A DNA stretch of 64,000 nt from Pseudomaricurvus sp050633365 (GTDB lineage: Bacteria > Pseudomonadota > Gammaproteobacteria > Pseudomonadales > Cellvibrionaceae). The position numbers and the translations under genes are program-made. The stretch lies in assembly GCA_050633365.1 (NCBI GenBank), contig JBOEGJ010000006.1:62001-126000 (forward strand). Reading direction: 5' to 3'. How positions within the stretch are numbered: position 1 is the stretch's first letter; every line of letters begins with the position of its first letter. Below are positions 35,772 through 42,944 of this stretch, in pieces. Under the pieces are notes generated by a model that was not told where the DNA came from, did no database searches, and was given only the letters and a program-made list of their open reading frames with translations.

Positions 35772-36317
35772 ATGGCCCTTAAAGCAACCGTTTTCAAAGC
35801 CAGCCTCAATATCGCCGATATGGATCGTCATTACTATCAAGATCATAATTTAACCATTGCCCGTCATCCTTCTGAAACAGACCGACGCATGATGGCACGT
35901 TTGGCTGTATACAGTCTGAATGCAGATGAACAGCTCGCTTTTACCAAAGGTATTAGCACTGACGACGAACCCGACCTGTGGATAAAAGACTACAGCGATC
36001 AGATCAAACACTGGATCGAATTGGGCCAACCCGATGAAAAGCGTATACGACAGGCTTGCGCCAAAGCCGAGCGAGTCACCATCTATTGCTATAGCGGGCA
36101 TGGCGCAGAGCTTTGGTGGCAGCAGATCAGCGATCAACTGCAACGCTTTGAACATTTGCGAGTGGTCAACCTTGACGCCGATGCGGTTGAAGCCCTCGCG
36201 GAGTTAGCCGATCGTTCAATGGAGCTTAGCGCTTTCATTCAAGATGGCCAATTGGCCATCAGCGACGGCGCGGCCAATGTTGAAATCCCGCAAAGTCTTT
36301 GGAAAACCAGCAACTAA
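35772..36317 (+). CDS. yaeQ: YaeQ family protein
   Basis: 181 residues beginning MALKATVFKASLNIADMDRHYY, the standard YaeQ start, with HPSETDRRMMARLAVYSLNA and DLWIKDYSDQIKHWIELGQPDEKRIRQA as the family core. YaeQ has a PD-(D/E)XK nuclease-like fold; here the E-T-D and E-x-G-Q-P-D-E-K pattern of that site is kept. Its role is poorly defined. It is monocistronic between divergent and convergent neighbours. Confidence 0.9.
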   Translation: MALKATVFKASLNIADMDRHYYQDHNLTIARHPSETDRRMMARLAVYSLNADEQLAFTKGISTDDEPDLWIKDYSDQIKHWIELGQPDEKRIRQACAKAERVTIYCYSGHGAELWWQQISDQLQRFEHLRVVNLDADAVEALAELADRSMELSAFIQDGQLAISDGAANVEIPQSLWKTSN

Positions 36318-36484
36318 ACTAACAGCAGCAATAATGCATCGCCTGCTAGGCTTCACTATGAGTGACCATGGTCTTTTGACCGAAGTTTTTTAACGGATGC
36401 GATCAAACGACTAAAGCCCCGAAAAGCTCAATAAGAGGCCGGAATTAATCCCCCATTATTAACCCGCCCTAGTAAATCCAGAGG

Positions 36485-37198
36485 CTAACGACTGGGTTTA
36501 CCGATGAACCTTATCGCTTCGGAAACATCATCGGTGATTAAGATCGTGTCTAAGTCTTCCGGTAGGATGGTATCCTCCGCTATCATCGCTTTATCAATAA
36601 AGCTGCGTAGGTGCTGCCAGTATTCAGTTCCCATTACCACTAGCGGAAAACGCTTAATTTTAGCGGTTTGAATAAGCGTCAAGGTTTCAAACACTTCATC
36701 CATGGTGCCAAAACCACCCGGTAAAACCACAAACGCCGATGAGTACTTCACTAACATCACCTTGCGCACAAAAAAGTGATTAAACTCTGTCCAAATATCA
36801 AGGTAGGGGTTTGGCTGCTGCTCATGAGGCAGCTCGATGTTACAACCAACCGACAAAACACCGGCCTCTTTCGCGCCGCGATTGGCCGCCTCCATAATAC
36901 CCGGCCCGCCGCCGCTCATGATGGAATACCCCAACTGCCCCAACTCTCTCGAGGTTGTTTGCGCCAACTGGTAATAAGGGTGATCTTCGTTAAAACGTGC
37001 AGAGCCAAATACGGTCACGCAGGGACCGATACGGCGCAGCTTACGAAAGCCGTAATAAAACTCTTGTGCGATGCGAATGCAATCGCGAATATTTTTGACA
37101 CTGCTCTTAGCCCCTGACAGAAGACTCTCATCTTGAAAAGGGCGTAAGCGACGACCGTAGTCGCGACTCACCGCGGCCGACTCGTCACAAGGATTCAT
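36485..37198 (-). CDS. LOG family protein
   Basis: 237 residues from the ATG at 37198. The LOG (lonely guy)/TIGR00730 fold shows VTVFGSARFNEDHPYYQLA, IMSGGGPGIMEAANRGAKEAG and the signature VVLPGGFGTMDEVFETL. Family members hydrolyse nucleoside monophosphates (cytokinin riboside monophosphate type activity) to base and ribose phosphate. The start overlaps the last 14 bp of the upstream TMEM143-like gene, so translation is probably coupled. Upstream frame extension to 37321 would run back through the neighbour and is unlikely. Confidence 0.85.
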   Translation of the reverse strand: MNPCDESAAVSRDYGRRLRPFQDESLLSGAKSSVKNIRDCIRIAQEFYYGFRKLRRIGPCVTVFGSARFNEDHPYYQLAQTTSRELGQLGYSIMSGGGPGIMEAANRGAKEAGVLSVGCNIELPHEQQPNPYLDIWTEFNHFFVRKVMLVKYSSAFVVLPGGFGTMDEVFETLTLIQTAKIKRFPLVVMGTEYWQHLRSFIDKAMIAEDTILPEDLDTILITDDVSEAIRFIGKPSR

Positions 37199-38495
37199 GA
37201 CTAGCACTGTGCTTGGTTGCTTGATCGTTGGCGTAAGGGAATAAATTGTCCCAGCGCTGATCCAACAAACGCAGAGCTTCCTCGACCGAAACAGCGCGAT
37301 AGGATTGAGGCGCTTGCTCACTCACTAACCCAAAGCGGATCAGCTTTTGAATGGCGTCGTCGATTTCAAAGTCAACCCGGCAACCCAATTGACGTTCGAA
37401 CCAGCGCTCAATATGGGTATCGAGCTCCAGCAAAGACAAGCTGCGATCGGCTTGTAGTAAAAACGCGTAAGCTAACAACGCCTCCTTGCCCTCTTCCTCT
37501 TCGGCCTCATCCAATAAGCGGTGAAAAACGCCGGCGTTATTATCGAGATTTTTGAAGTACAAGTTCTGAGTTAAGGTTTGAATAAAGCGCAATTTTCGAT
37601 TTTTAAAGTTATTAAACTGTTTCCAAAAATGAGCGCCCAAGGCGCCAAGGCCCGCCGCTAGAGCTAACAATGCCGTTTTATCAAGCTCAACCGGCGTATC
37701 ATGTGTTCCCAGCCAATAGCCCGCCAAGGATGCCAACAGTATCAGCGAGCCGCCCAATTTGGTCGACACCACAACACCACCGCCCACAGCCGCTGGCACG
37801 CCGATTAGCAATTTGTCCATAAATCGCATACGTACACGGGTATTGGGAAAGAGCATCTCTAAATCGGCTTTAGGGACATCTTGGAACAGTTTTAATAAAG
37901 TCGAACCGGCGCTGCAATAAGGATTGTCAGTGGTAAGCTGATCGCGAAACTTAAGATAGACCACAACTCGATCGTAGTTGGTGAAGCTCAGTGTTGTCTT
38001 CTTTAAACCAAACCATTGACTCAGAGTTTCTTCACGTTGACTTTCACCACGACAGAATAAAAGCACCTCATCAAACTCGTCAAAATCCACTTGTAAGCGA
38101 ATTTTGAACAGTGAGGATTCTTCCAGCGCTTGCTCCAAGTCCGACTGCGTCACTCTTTCGTAATTGGCTTTATCGAGCACCTTTTCCAACAAGCTTTTTA
38201 GCGATCCATGGGTAGTAGAGCCCGAATCGATATTTAGCTTTTTAATCGCCAGCGTATCGGCGTTAGGATCTAAAGGCGCGTAAGCTTGTTTCAAATCTTC
38301 TAACACTTGATGAAATTCAAAATGCAGCAAGCTGTTGAGCAGTTTCGCCAACTGCTGAAAATCACCCGCGCCTTGAGAAGAAAGGTTCAACTCATCCTGC
38401 AAACGATCAACAATGTCTTGACGACGAAACGGTATGAAACGCAGAGGTGTAGTGGCGTTAGAGCCTGACGGGGAAGAAACTGGCGATGAAGACAA
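37185..38495 (-). CDS. TMEM143/DUF3754-like membrane protein
   Basis: 436 residues resembling the TMEM143/DUF3754 family. The first 250 residues are soluble (RFIPFRRQDIVDRLQDEL, LFCRGESQREETLSQWFGLKK, VVVYLKFRD); two or three membrane segments follow (LLIGVPAAVGGGVVV, SLILLASLAGYWLG, ALLALAAGLGALGAHFW); the C-terminal part (KNLDNNAGVFHRLLDEAEEEEGKEALLAYAF, quoted as a region) is helical. No ATG lies near the beginning. I favour the TTG at 38495, seven bases after AGGAG, over a TTG at 38522. Function is unknown; coupling to the LOG gene is visible. Confidence 0.72.
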   Translation of the reverse strand: MSSSPVSSPSGSNATTPLRFIPFRRQDIVDRLQDELNLSSQGAGDFQQLAKLLNSLLHFEFHQVLEDLKQAYAPLDPNADTLAIKKLNIDSGSTTHGSLKSLLEKVLDKANYERVTQSDLEQALEESSLFKIRLQVDFDEFDEVLLFCRGESQREETLSQWFGLKKTTLSFTNYDRVVVYLKFRDQLTTDNPYCSAGSTLLKLFQDVPKADLEMLFPNTRVRMRFMDKLLIGVPAAVGGGVVVSTKLGGSLILLASLAGYWLGTHDTPVELDKTALLALAAGLGALGAHFWKQFNNFKNRKLRFIQTLTQNLYFKNLDNNAGVFHRLLDEAEEEEGKEALLAYAFLLQADRSLSLLELDTHIERWFERQLGCRVDFEIDDAIQKLIRFGLVSEQAPQSYRAVSVEEALRLLDQRWDNLFPYANDQATKHSASHESL

Positions 38496-38586
38496 ACGTT
38501 CTCTCCTTGAGATTGTAGGCAATGGTTAAGCGCGTTTTTTGTATCTATCTTTATCTTGGTCTATCGATAACTCGCTGGGACAACGG

Positions 38587-38988
38587 CTACTTGGAATCAG
38601 CCTCCGCGCTGGTGTGATCACCATCGCCATCTAGGATCGGCAAGCTAAAAAGATAGAAGGTTACGCAACTGCCAATCACTAAAAAGGTCGCCGCGGCCCA
38701 TAGCCTTCCTATGAGTAGTGATGACGATATTAAGCTAAACCACAACAGCAACACGACTCGATTGCGCACCTTACGCGGCACGCCCTTGCCGTCTTCCCAC
38801 GAGCGAACAATAAGCCCAAGCTTGGGGTGATTGCGCAGTTTTTGATGAAAGCGCTCACTGGATCTCGCAAAACACCAAGCAGCCAGTAAAATAAACGGTG
38901 TTGTGGGCAGTATCGGCAAGAATATGCCCACAACGCCGAGCACAATACTCAGCCAGCCGATGGCGATCAATAGATAGCGTTTCAGCAT
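38587..38988 (-). CDS. YbaN/DUF454 family inner-membrane protein
   Basis: 133 residues. GWLSIVLGVVGIFLPILPTTPFILLAAWCFARSS, described as the N-terminal third, is the hallmark of DUF454: two hydrophobic segments joined by PxLPTTPF. VLLLWFSLISSSLL and WAAATFLVIGSCVTFYLF add two more. The acidic C-terminus (DGDGDHTSAEADS) is variable. It lies between slyD and the TMEM143-like gene in the same direction. Function not established. Confidence 0.88.
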   Translation of the reverse strand: MLKRYLLIAIGWLSIVLGVVGIFLPILPTTPFILLAAWCFARSSERFHQKLRNHPKLGLIVRSWEDGKGVPRKVRNRVVLLLWFSLISSSLLIGRLWAAATFLVIGSCVTFYLFSLPILDGDGDHTSAEADSK

Positions 38989-39015
38989 GGTGTTAATCGG
39001 CCCGATGGTCAGCGA

Positions 39016-39498
39016 TTAGTGCTGATGTCCGCCCACGCCATGGGCGTGACCGTGAGCAAGCTCTTCTGCGGTGGCATCACGGACATCGATAATTTCCACA
39101 GAGAAGACCAAGGTCTTACCCGCCAGCGGATGATTTGAATCGATATCGACATTTTTTAAGCCAACTTTCACCACGATAGCTTCCTGAGCACCGTTGGCAG
39201 TATTGACCTGTACTACCTGACCGACGTTAATCTTGCCTTTCGTGAGTAGGTGCTTTTTCGGCACACGCTGAATCTCGCCTTCACGACGACGACCGTAGCC
39301 TTTCTCAGGGGTTACGGTAACATCAAAGCTGTCACCAGCAGACTTGCCTTCCATCGCCTCTTCGACGCCGGTCAGCATCCCTTTATGGCCGTGCATGTAC
39401 AAAATAGGGGTATCTTTGTGTGAATCTTCAAAAATTTCACCCCCCTCTTCTTTCAAGCGGTAATGAAAGGAAACAACTTTATCTTGGCTAATGACCAT
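39016..39498 (-). CDS. slyD: FKBP-type peptidyl-prolyl isomerase SlyD
   Basis: 160 residues. The split FKBP domain (ISQDKVVSFHYRLKEEGGEIFEDS; GHKGMLTGVEEAMEGKSAGD) encloses the insert-in-flap chaperone domain (YGRRREGEIQRVPKKHL to about residue 120), and DIDSNHPLAGKTLVFSVEI completes the fold. A short histidine-rich tail, AHGHAHGVGGHQH, suggests metal binding like the longer tail of E. coli SlyD, which supplies nickel to hydrogenase. No hydrogenase genes are in the window, so general folding help is more likely. Confidence 0.93.
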   Translation of the reverse strand: MVISQDKVVSFHYRLKEEGGEIFEDSHKDTPILYMHGHKGMLTGVEEAMEGKSAGDSFDVTVTPEKGYGRRREGEIQRVPKKHLLTKGKINVGQVVQVNTANGAQEAIVVKVGLKNVDIDSNHPLAGKTLVFSVEIIDVRDATAEELAHGHAHGVGGHQH

Positions 39499-39670
39499 CT
39501 CTGTAAACCCTACTGCAATAGATCAAACGAATAATCGGCGAAGTATGGCGATTCGCCTATCAATTGGCAACGTAAAGCGGCGATCTCCCCCTCTTCTACT
39601 CAGCTCCTCAGTACTTTCCAGCTAGCCTCTTCGATACTTTACGTAAGCTCGGCTGAGCCTCCTTCGTACC

Positions 39671-40300
39671 TTAACTATCGTCGTCCGATAGCCTAGCACC
39701 TTGACTTAGAGCGTATTGGCTCAGCGCTTGCCAGTGAGCATCGGGCAACTGCACATGGCAGGCGACGCACTCACCATAGTCGACCTGTGTAACACGACCA
39801 TCGCAACTCGAAAGCCAGTGTCGCAAACTCTGCTCGAGCGCGTAAGAGCCCGAGACAACCGCTGAACGCATAGGTGTTTGGGTTTCAGTGTACAGCTCGG
39901 TCATCACTTGCTGTGCAGATTGACTGTAAGCTCGGACCAAGCCCCCAGCTCCCAACTTAACGCCGCCAAAGTAGCGAATGACGATCAGCATAATGTCGCC
40001 GACGTTCTTGTGCTGTAACACATTCAGTATGGGCTTACCCGCAGTACCGCTGGGCTCGCCATCATCAGACATAGCTGCAGTCGAGGGCGAATGAGGATCG
40101 CCAATTAGGTAGGCCCAGCAATGATGACGCGCATCGGGGTAATCTAGTTTGGCCTGTGCCAACAACACCATAGCCTCTTCGCGCGATTGAGCCTTGGCCG
40201 CTCGCGCAATAAAACGACTCTTCTTGATCTCATACTCGACCTCTAAGCTTTGCCCGGGTCGCTCGTAGGCTCGGCGCGGCACACGATTGATTGGCTTCAC
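39671..40300 (-). CDS. yigZ: YigZ/IMPACT family protein
   Basis: 209 residues. IKKSRFIARAAKAQSREEA, DARHHCWAYLIGD, DDGEPSGTAGKPILN and VIRYFGGVKLGAGGLVRAYS are the UPF0029/IMPACT N-terminal signature; a small DUF1949-like domain follows. The start codon is GTG, overlapping the stop of the upstream gene as GTGA. Eukaryotic IMPACT regulates GCN2; bacterial YigZ has no settled function, though an RNA- or ribosome-linked role is suggested by the fold. Confidence 0.9.
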   Translation of the reverse strand: MKPINRVPRRAYERPGQSLEVEYEIKKSRFIARAAKAQSREEAMVLLAQAKLDYPDARHHCWAYLIGDPHSPSTAAMSDDGEPSGTAGKPILNVLQHKNVGDIMLIVIRYFGGVKLGAGGLVRAYSQSAQQVMTELYTETQTPMRSAVVSGSYALEQSLRHWLSSCDGRVTQVDYGECVACHVQLPDAHWQALSQYALSQGARLSDDDS

Positions 40301-40941
40301 CAGCGCAGCTCCAAGTCAGGCTCAGGACTGGACTCTGATTCCGGAAGAGATCGCGCCCGAATCTGCTTCACTAGCCCCACCAGCTGATCGATACGAGCAT
40401 TACTCAACTGTCGGTAGTCGAGATAGGGGCTGACAACAATAGGCTCTGTTGGATGCACAGCAAAATAGGCGTCGAGCCAAACTAATCCAGATACTTTCAA
40501 TTGAGTGGCGTAGGTTTTGCCGGCAATGACGAATACCGTCTGCCCAGCCCTACCTCGCCCGGAAGAAAATGACTCAGGAGCCGAGAAACACAGCGCTTCC
40601 TTGGCTCCCAACTGCAACAGCTGCTGATCACGATAGCTTTGCCAGTCCGAAAATGCCCTCATGCGTTCATTCGCTAGACTGTAGAGAAACTTCGCAAACA
40701 CATTGAACACTTTGCGCCAGTGATTGCTGGTATGAGCGACAATATGATCTAACTCGCCCGCGGCCAAGGGTCGTAAATGATCGAGCTGCGGATAATCGTC
40801 GATCATAGGTCGATTGGCGATACAAATCACAAGCTCGGCATCAGCCACGCCGAGCCCGACAACAGATGCCGTCCCATCTGTTTTGGGCTCATTCAAAGAC
40901 GCGTCTTTGTCGTTTATAGATACCACTCGATAGATCCTCAC
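40297..40941 (-). CDS. Uncharacterised conserved protein (possibly DUF6942)
   Basis: About 214 residues without a confident domain. The central part ELDHIVAHTSNHWRKVFNVFAKFLYSL and the later FVIAGKTYATQLKVSG and IVVSPYLDYRQLSNARIDQLVGLV look conserved in style, and my best recollection is the DUF6942 family. The N-terminal start is uncertain: GTG at 40941 has no ribosome site, while a GTG at 40926 has GAGG nine bases upstream and would remove five residues. No signal peptide or membrane segment. It is coupled to yigZ by a 4-bp overlap, which implies a shared role. Confidence 0.65.
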   Translation of the reverse strand: MRIYRVVSINDKDASLNEPKTDGTASVVGLGVADAELVICIANRPMIDDYPQLDHLRPLAAGELDHIVAHTSNHWRKVFNVFAKFLYSLANERMRAFSDWQSYRDQQLLQLGAKEALCFSAPESFSSGRGRAGQTVFVIAGKTYATQLKVSGLVWLDAYFAVHPTEPIVVSPYLDYRQLSNARIDQLVGLVKQIRARSLPESESSPEPDLELRW

Positions 40942-41188
40942 AGGACATTACTAATCAATCCCATAATATCAAATCTATCGCATCAAAGCCGATTGCAGGT
41001 CGCGATGTGAATATCGCCACAGCACTCTCATCGGCGATCGCCACATTTTTCTAAGCACCGACACAGCTTTCTATTAACGAATGCCTGTAAGCCCAGTACA
41101 ATAGCGCTCTTTATTGCCAATACGGCTCAATTCGCTCATCGGCGATCGATCCAAGGCAATGGTTTCAACCCAATGTAAGGCAGACATC

Positions 41189-42169
41189 ATGGCCATCCAG
41201 TGGTATCCCGGGCACATGCACAAAGCCCAAAAGCAAATCAAAGAGATGCTCCCACAAGTCGATTTGCTGATCGAAGTTCTGGATGCCCGCATCCCTTTTT
41301 CAAGTGAAAACCCTGCGATTGCCCAATTGCGAGGCGACAAACCCTGCATTAAAGTGCTGAGTAAAACCGATCTTGCGGACCCAATGATGACCGCGGCTTG
41401 GCAAGAGCATCTTGAGTGCGAACAAGGTGTAAAAACCTTCGCCATTACCACCGAGCAACCGGGCAAGATGAAGTCGCTGATCGAGCTGTGTCGCAAGATG
41501 CGTCCCGAAAAAGACGCCAGTGTAAAAACCCTCAACACCATGATTGTGGGTATTCCCAATGTGGGAAAGTCCACCCTTATCAATACTCTTGCCGGTCGCA
41601 CCATTGCCAAAACCGGTAATGAACCCGCGGTGACCAAGAGCCAACAGAAAATTAACCTCGGCAGCGGCATTATGCTGCTCGACACCCCCGGGATTCTTTG
41701 GCCCAAAGTGGAAAACCCCAACAGCAGCTATCGCCTCGCAGTCACTGGGGCGATCAAAGATACGGCAATGGAATACGACGACGTTGGTTTTTTTGCCGCA
41801 AATTACTTAATTAAGGCGTACCCAGAGTTACTCAAAAAACGTTTTGACTTGGATGCCGTTCCGCACACCGAGCTGGAGTTTTTGGAGTTGGCTGCAGCGC
41901 GCCGAGGTGCACTCACCGGTGGCGGCCGAGTCAATCTGCACAAAATCTGTGAAGTGTTAATCAATGAGCTACGCTCTGGCGTATTAGGTCCGATCACTCT
42001 GGAATCGCCGGAGATGATCGAAAAAGAGAAAGTCGACATCATCGAAGCTGCGGCCAAAAAAGAAGCTGAAGCCGAAGCGCGTAAAAAGCGCTTTAAAGCC
42101 GGTAAGCGCGACAATAGTAACGATGATGCTCCCTCCCCCACCAAGGTGCGACGAAAAAAGCGTCGCTAG
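41189..42169 (+). CDS. Ribosome biogenesis GTPase YlqF-like (circularly permuted)
   Basis: 326 residues. The order of GTPase motifs is permuted: G4 SKTDL (58-62), G1 GIPNVGKST (121-129), then G3 DTPG (165-168), which defines the YlqF/RbgA/YawG group. The start MAIQWYPGHMHKAQK is the family signature. The C-terminal 50 residues are highly charged (KKEAEAEARKKRFKAGKRD) and probably contact rRNA. ATG 41189 has AAGG eight bases upstream; longer frames from 41114 lack a site. RbgA helps late assembly of the large ribosomal subunit in Bacillus; the same role is inferred here. Confidence 0.88.
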   Translation: MAIQWYPGHMHKAQKQIKEMLPQVDLLIEVLDARIPFSSENPAIAQLRGDKPCIKVLSKTDLADPMMTAAWQEHLECEQGVKTFAITTEQPGKMKSLIELCRKMRPEKDASVKTLNTMIVGIPNVGKSTLINTLAGRTIAKTGNEPAVTKSQQKINLGSGIMLLDTPGILWPKVENPNSSYRLAVTGAIKDTAMEYDDVGFFAANYLIKAYPELLKKRFDLDAVPHTELEFLELAAARRGALTGGGRVNLHKICEVLINELRSGVLGPITLESPEMIEKEKVDIIEAAAKKEAEAEARKKRFKAGKRDNSNDDAPSPTKVRRKKRR

Positions 42170-42224
42170 TGTAGCGATCGCTCTTACCAGCGAGCCGCCT
42201 CTAAATCTCATTTTAAGGTTTATC

Positions 42225-42896
42225 ATGTCTCCCTCCAAAATTATTACGCTCACCGTCATCATCGCGGCCCTGGTCAGCTACTTCGCTCTAAAACCCAGCG
42301 GCGTAGAGAGCCCCACAACCTACGCCCTACCGTGGCAAATTCAACTGCATGACGACGGCACCTCCACCGTATTTGGTATCACCTTAGAGCGCACAACGGT
42401 AAAAGAACTGTTAGAAAGCAAGGGCGAGGATCATGAGCTGGCTATCATCAGCGACAGTAACGATCAAAGCGGTTTGGAAATTTATTTTAGTCACTTTTCG
42501 ATCGGACCATTGCAAGGCAAACTCATCGCCCGAGTCGATGCCAATCAACAACAACTGGAGGCGATGCAATCCAGTGCCAGTGTTGCCAGCTATACGAGCT
42601 CTGGATCGCGTAAATTCCTGCTCAGCGAATCCGATTTAGAGACTATCCAGAACTGGACCATTGGGAGTTTGAGTTACCTACCATCTGCCAGCTTAGATGA
42701 AGATATTATCTTAGAACGATTTGGTTCACCCGAAGAGCGAATATCCCAGGAAGAAGGAATTGAACATTTTCTGTACCCTGACAAAGGCTTAGATATCGCA
42801 CTAAATTCAGAGGGAAAGGAATTACTTCAGTATGTGGCACCGAGAAATTTTGAAAGTCTTACGCTTCCGTTTAGAGCTTTCGCAACACAAGAATAG
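42225..42896 (+). CDS. Uncharacterised membrane-anchored protein
   Basis: 223 residues. The N-terminus (KIITLTVIIAALVSYFAL, about 5-22) is a single membrane anchor or uncleaved signal; the rest is soluble and rich in acidic residues and serine. WQIQLHDDGTSTVFGITLERTTVKELLE and DIILERFGSPEERISQEEGIEHFLYPDKGLDI (quoted as regions) suggest a small alpha/beta domain, with the second part reminiscent of assembly-lipoprotein-like repeats. No domain is recognised with confidence. ATG 42225 has AAGG six bases upstream. It follows the GTPase gene by 55 bp and ends in a strong terminator. Confidence 0.72.
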   Translation: MSPSKIITLTVIIAALVSYFALKPSGVESPTTYALPWQIQLHDDGTSTVFGITLERTTVKELLESKGEDHELAIISDSNDQSGLEIYFSHFSIGPLQGKLIARVDANQQQLEAMQSSASVASYTSSGSRKFLLSESDLETIQNWTIGSLSYLPSASLDEDIILERFGSPEERISQEEGIEHFLYPDKGLDIALNSEGKELLQYVAPRNFESLTLPFRAFATQE

Positions 42897-42904
42897 AGCA
42901 CAAT

Positions 42905-42935
42905 AAAAAGGGGCAGATAATTCTGCCCCTTTTTT
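42905..42935. terminator. Bidirectional terminator
   Basis: AAAAAGGGGCAGA-TAAT-TTCTGCCCCTTTTT: 13-bp stem (the eight GC-rich pairs are perfect), with T-runs on both strands. It ends the 42225 gene and, from the other side, the TonB receptor gene whose stop is 10 bp away. Confidence 0.92.
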
Positions 42936-42944
42936 CCCAACAAC

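Noticed and set aside
41074..41721. 215-codon frame on the minus strand
   Set aside because: It lies wholly opposite the YlqF-like GTPase gene, whose frame carries clear GTPase motifs; the antisense product shows no domain.
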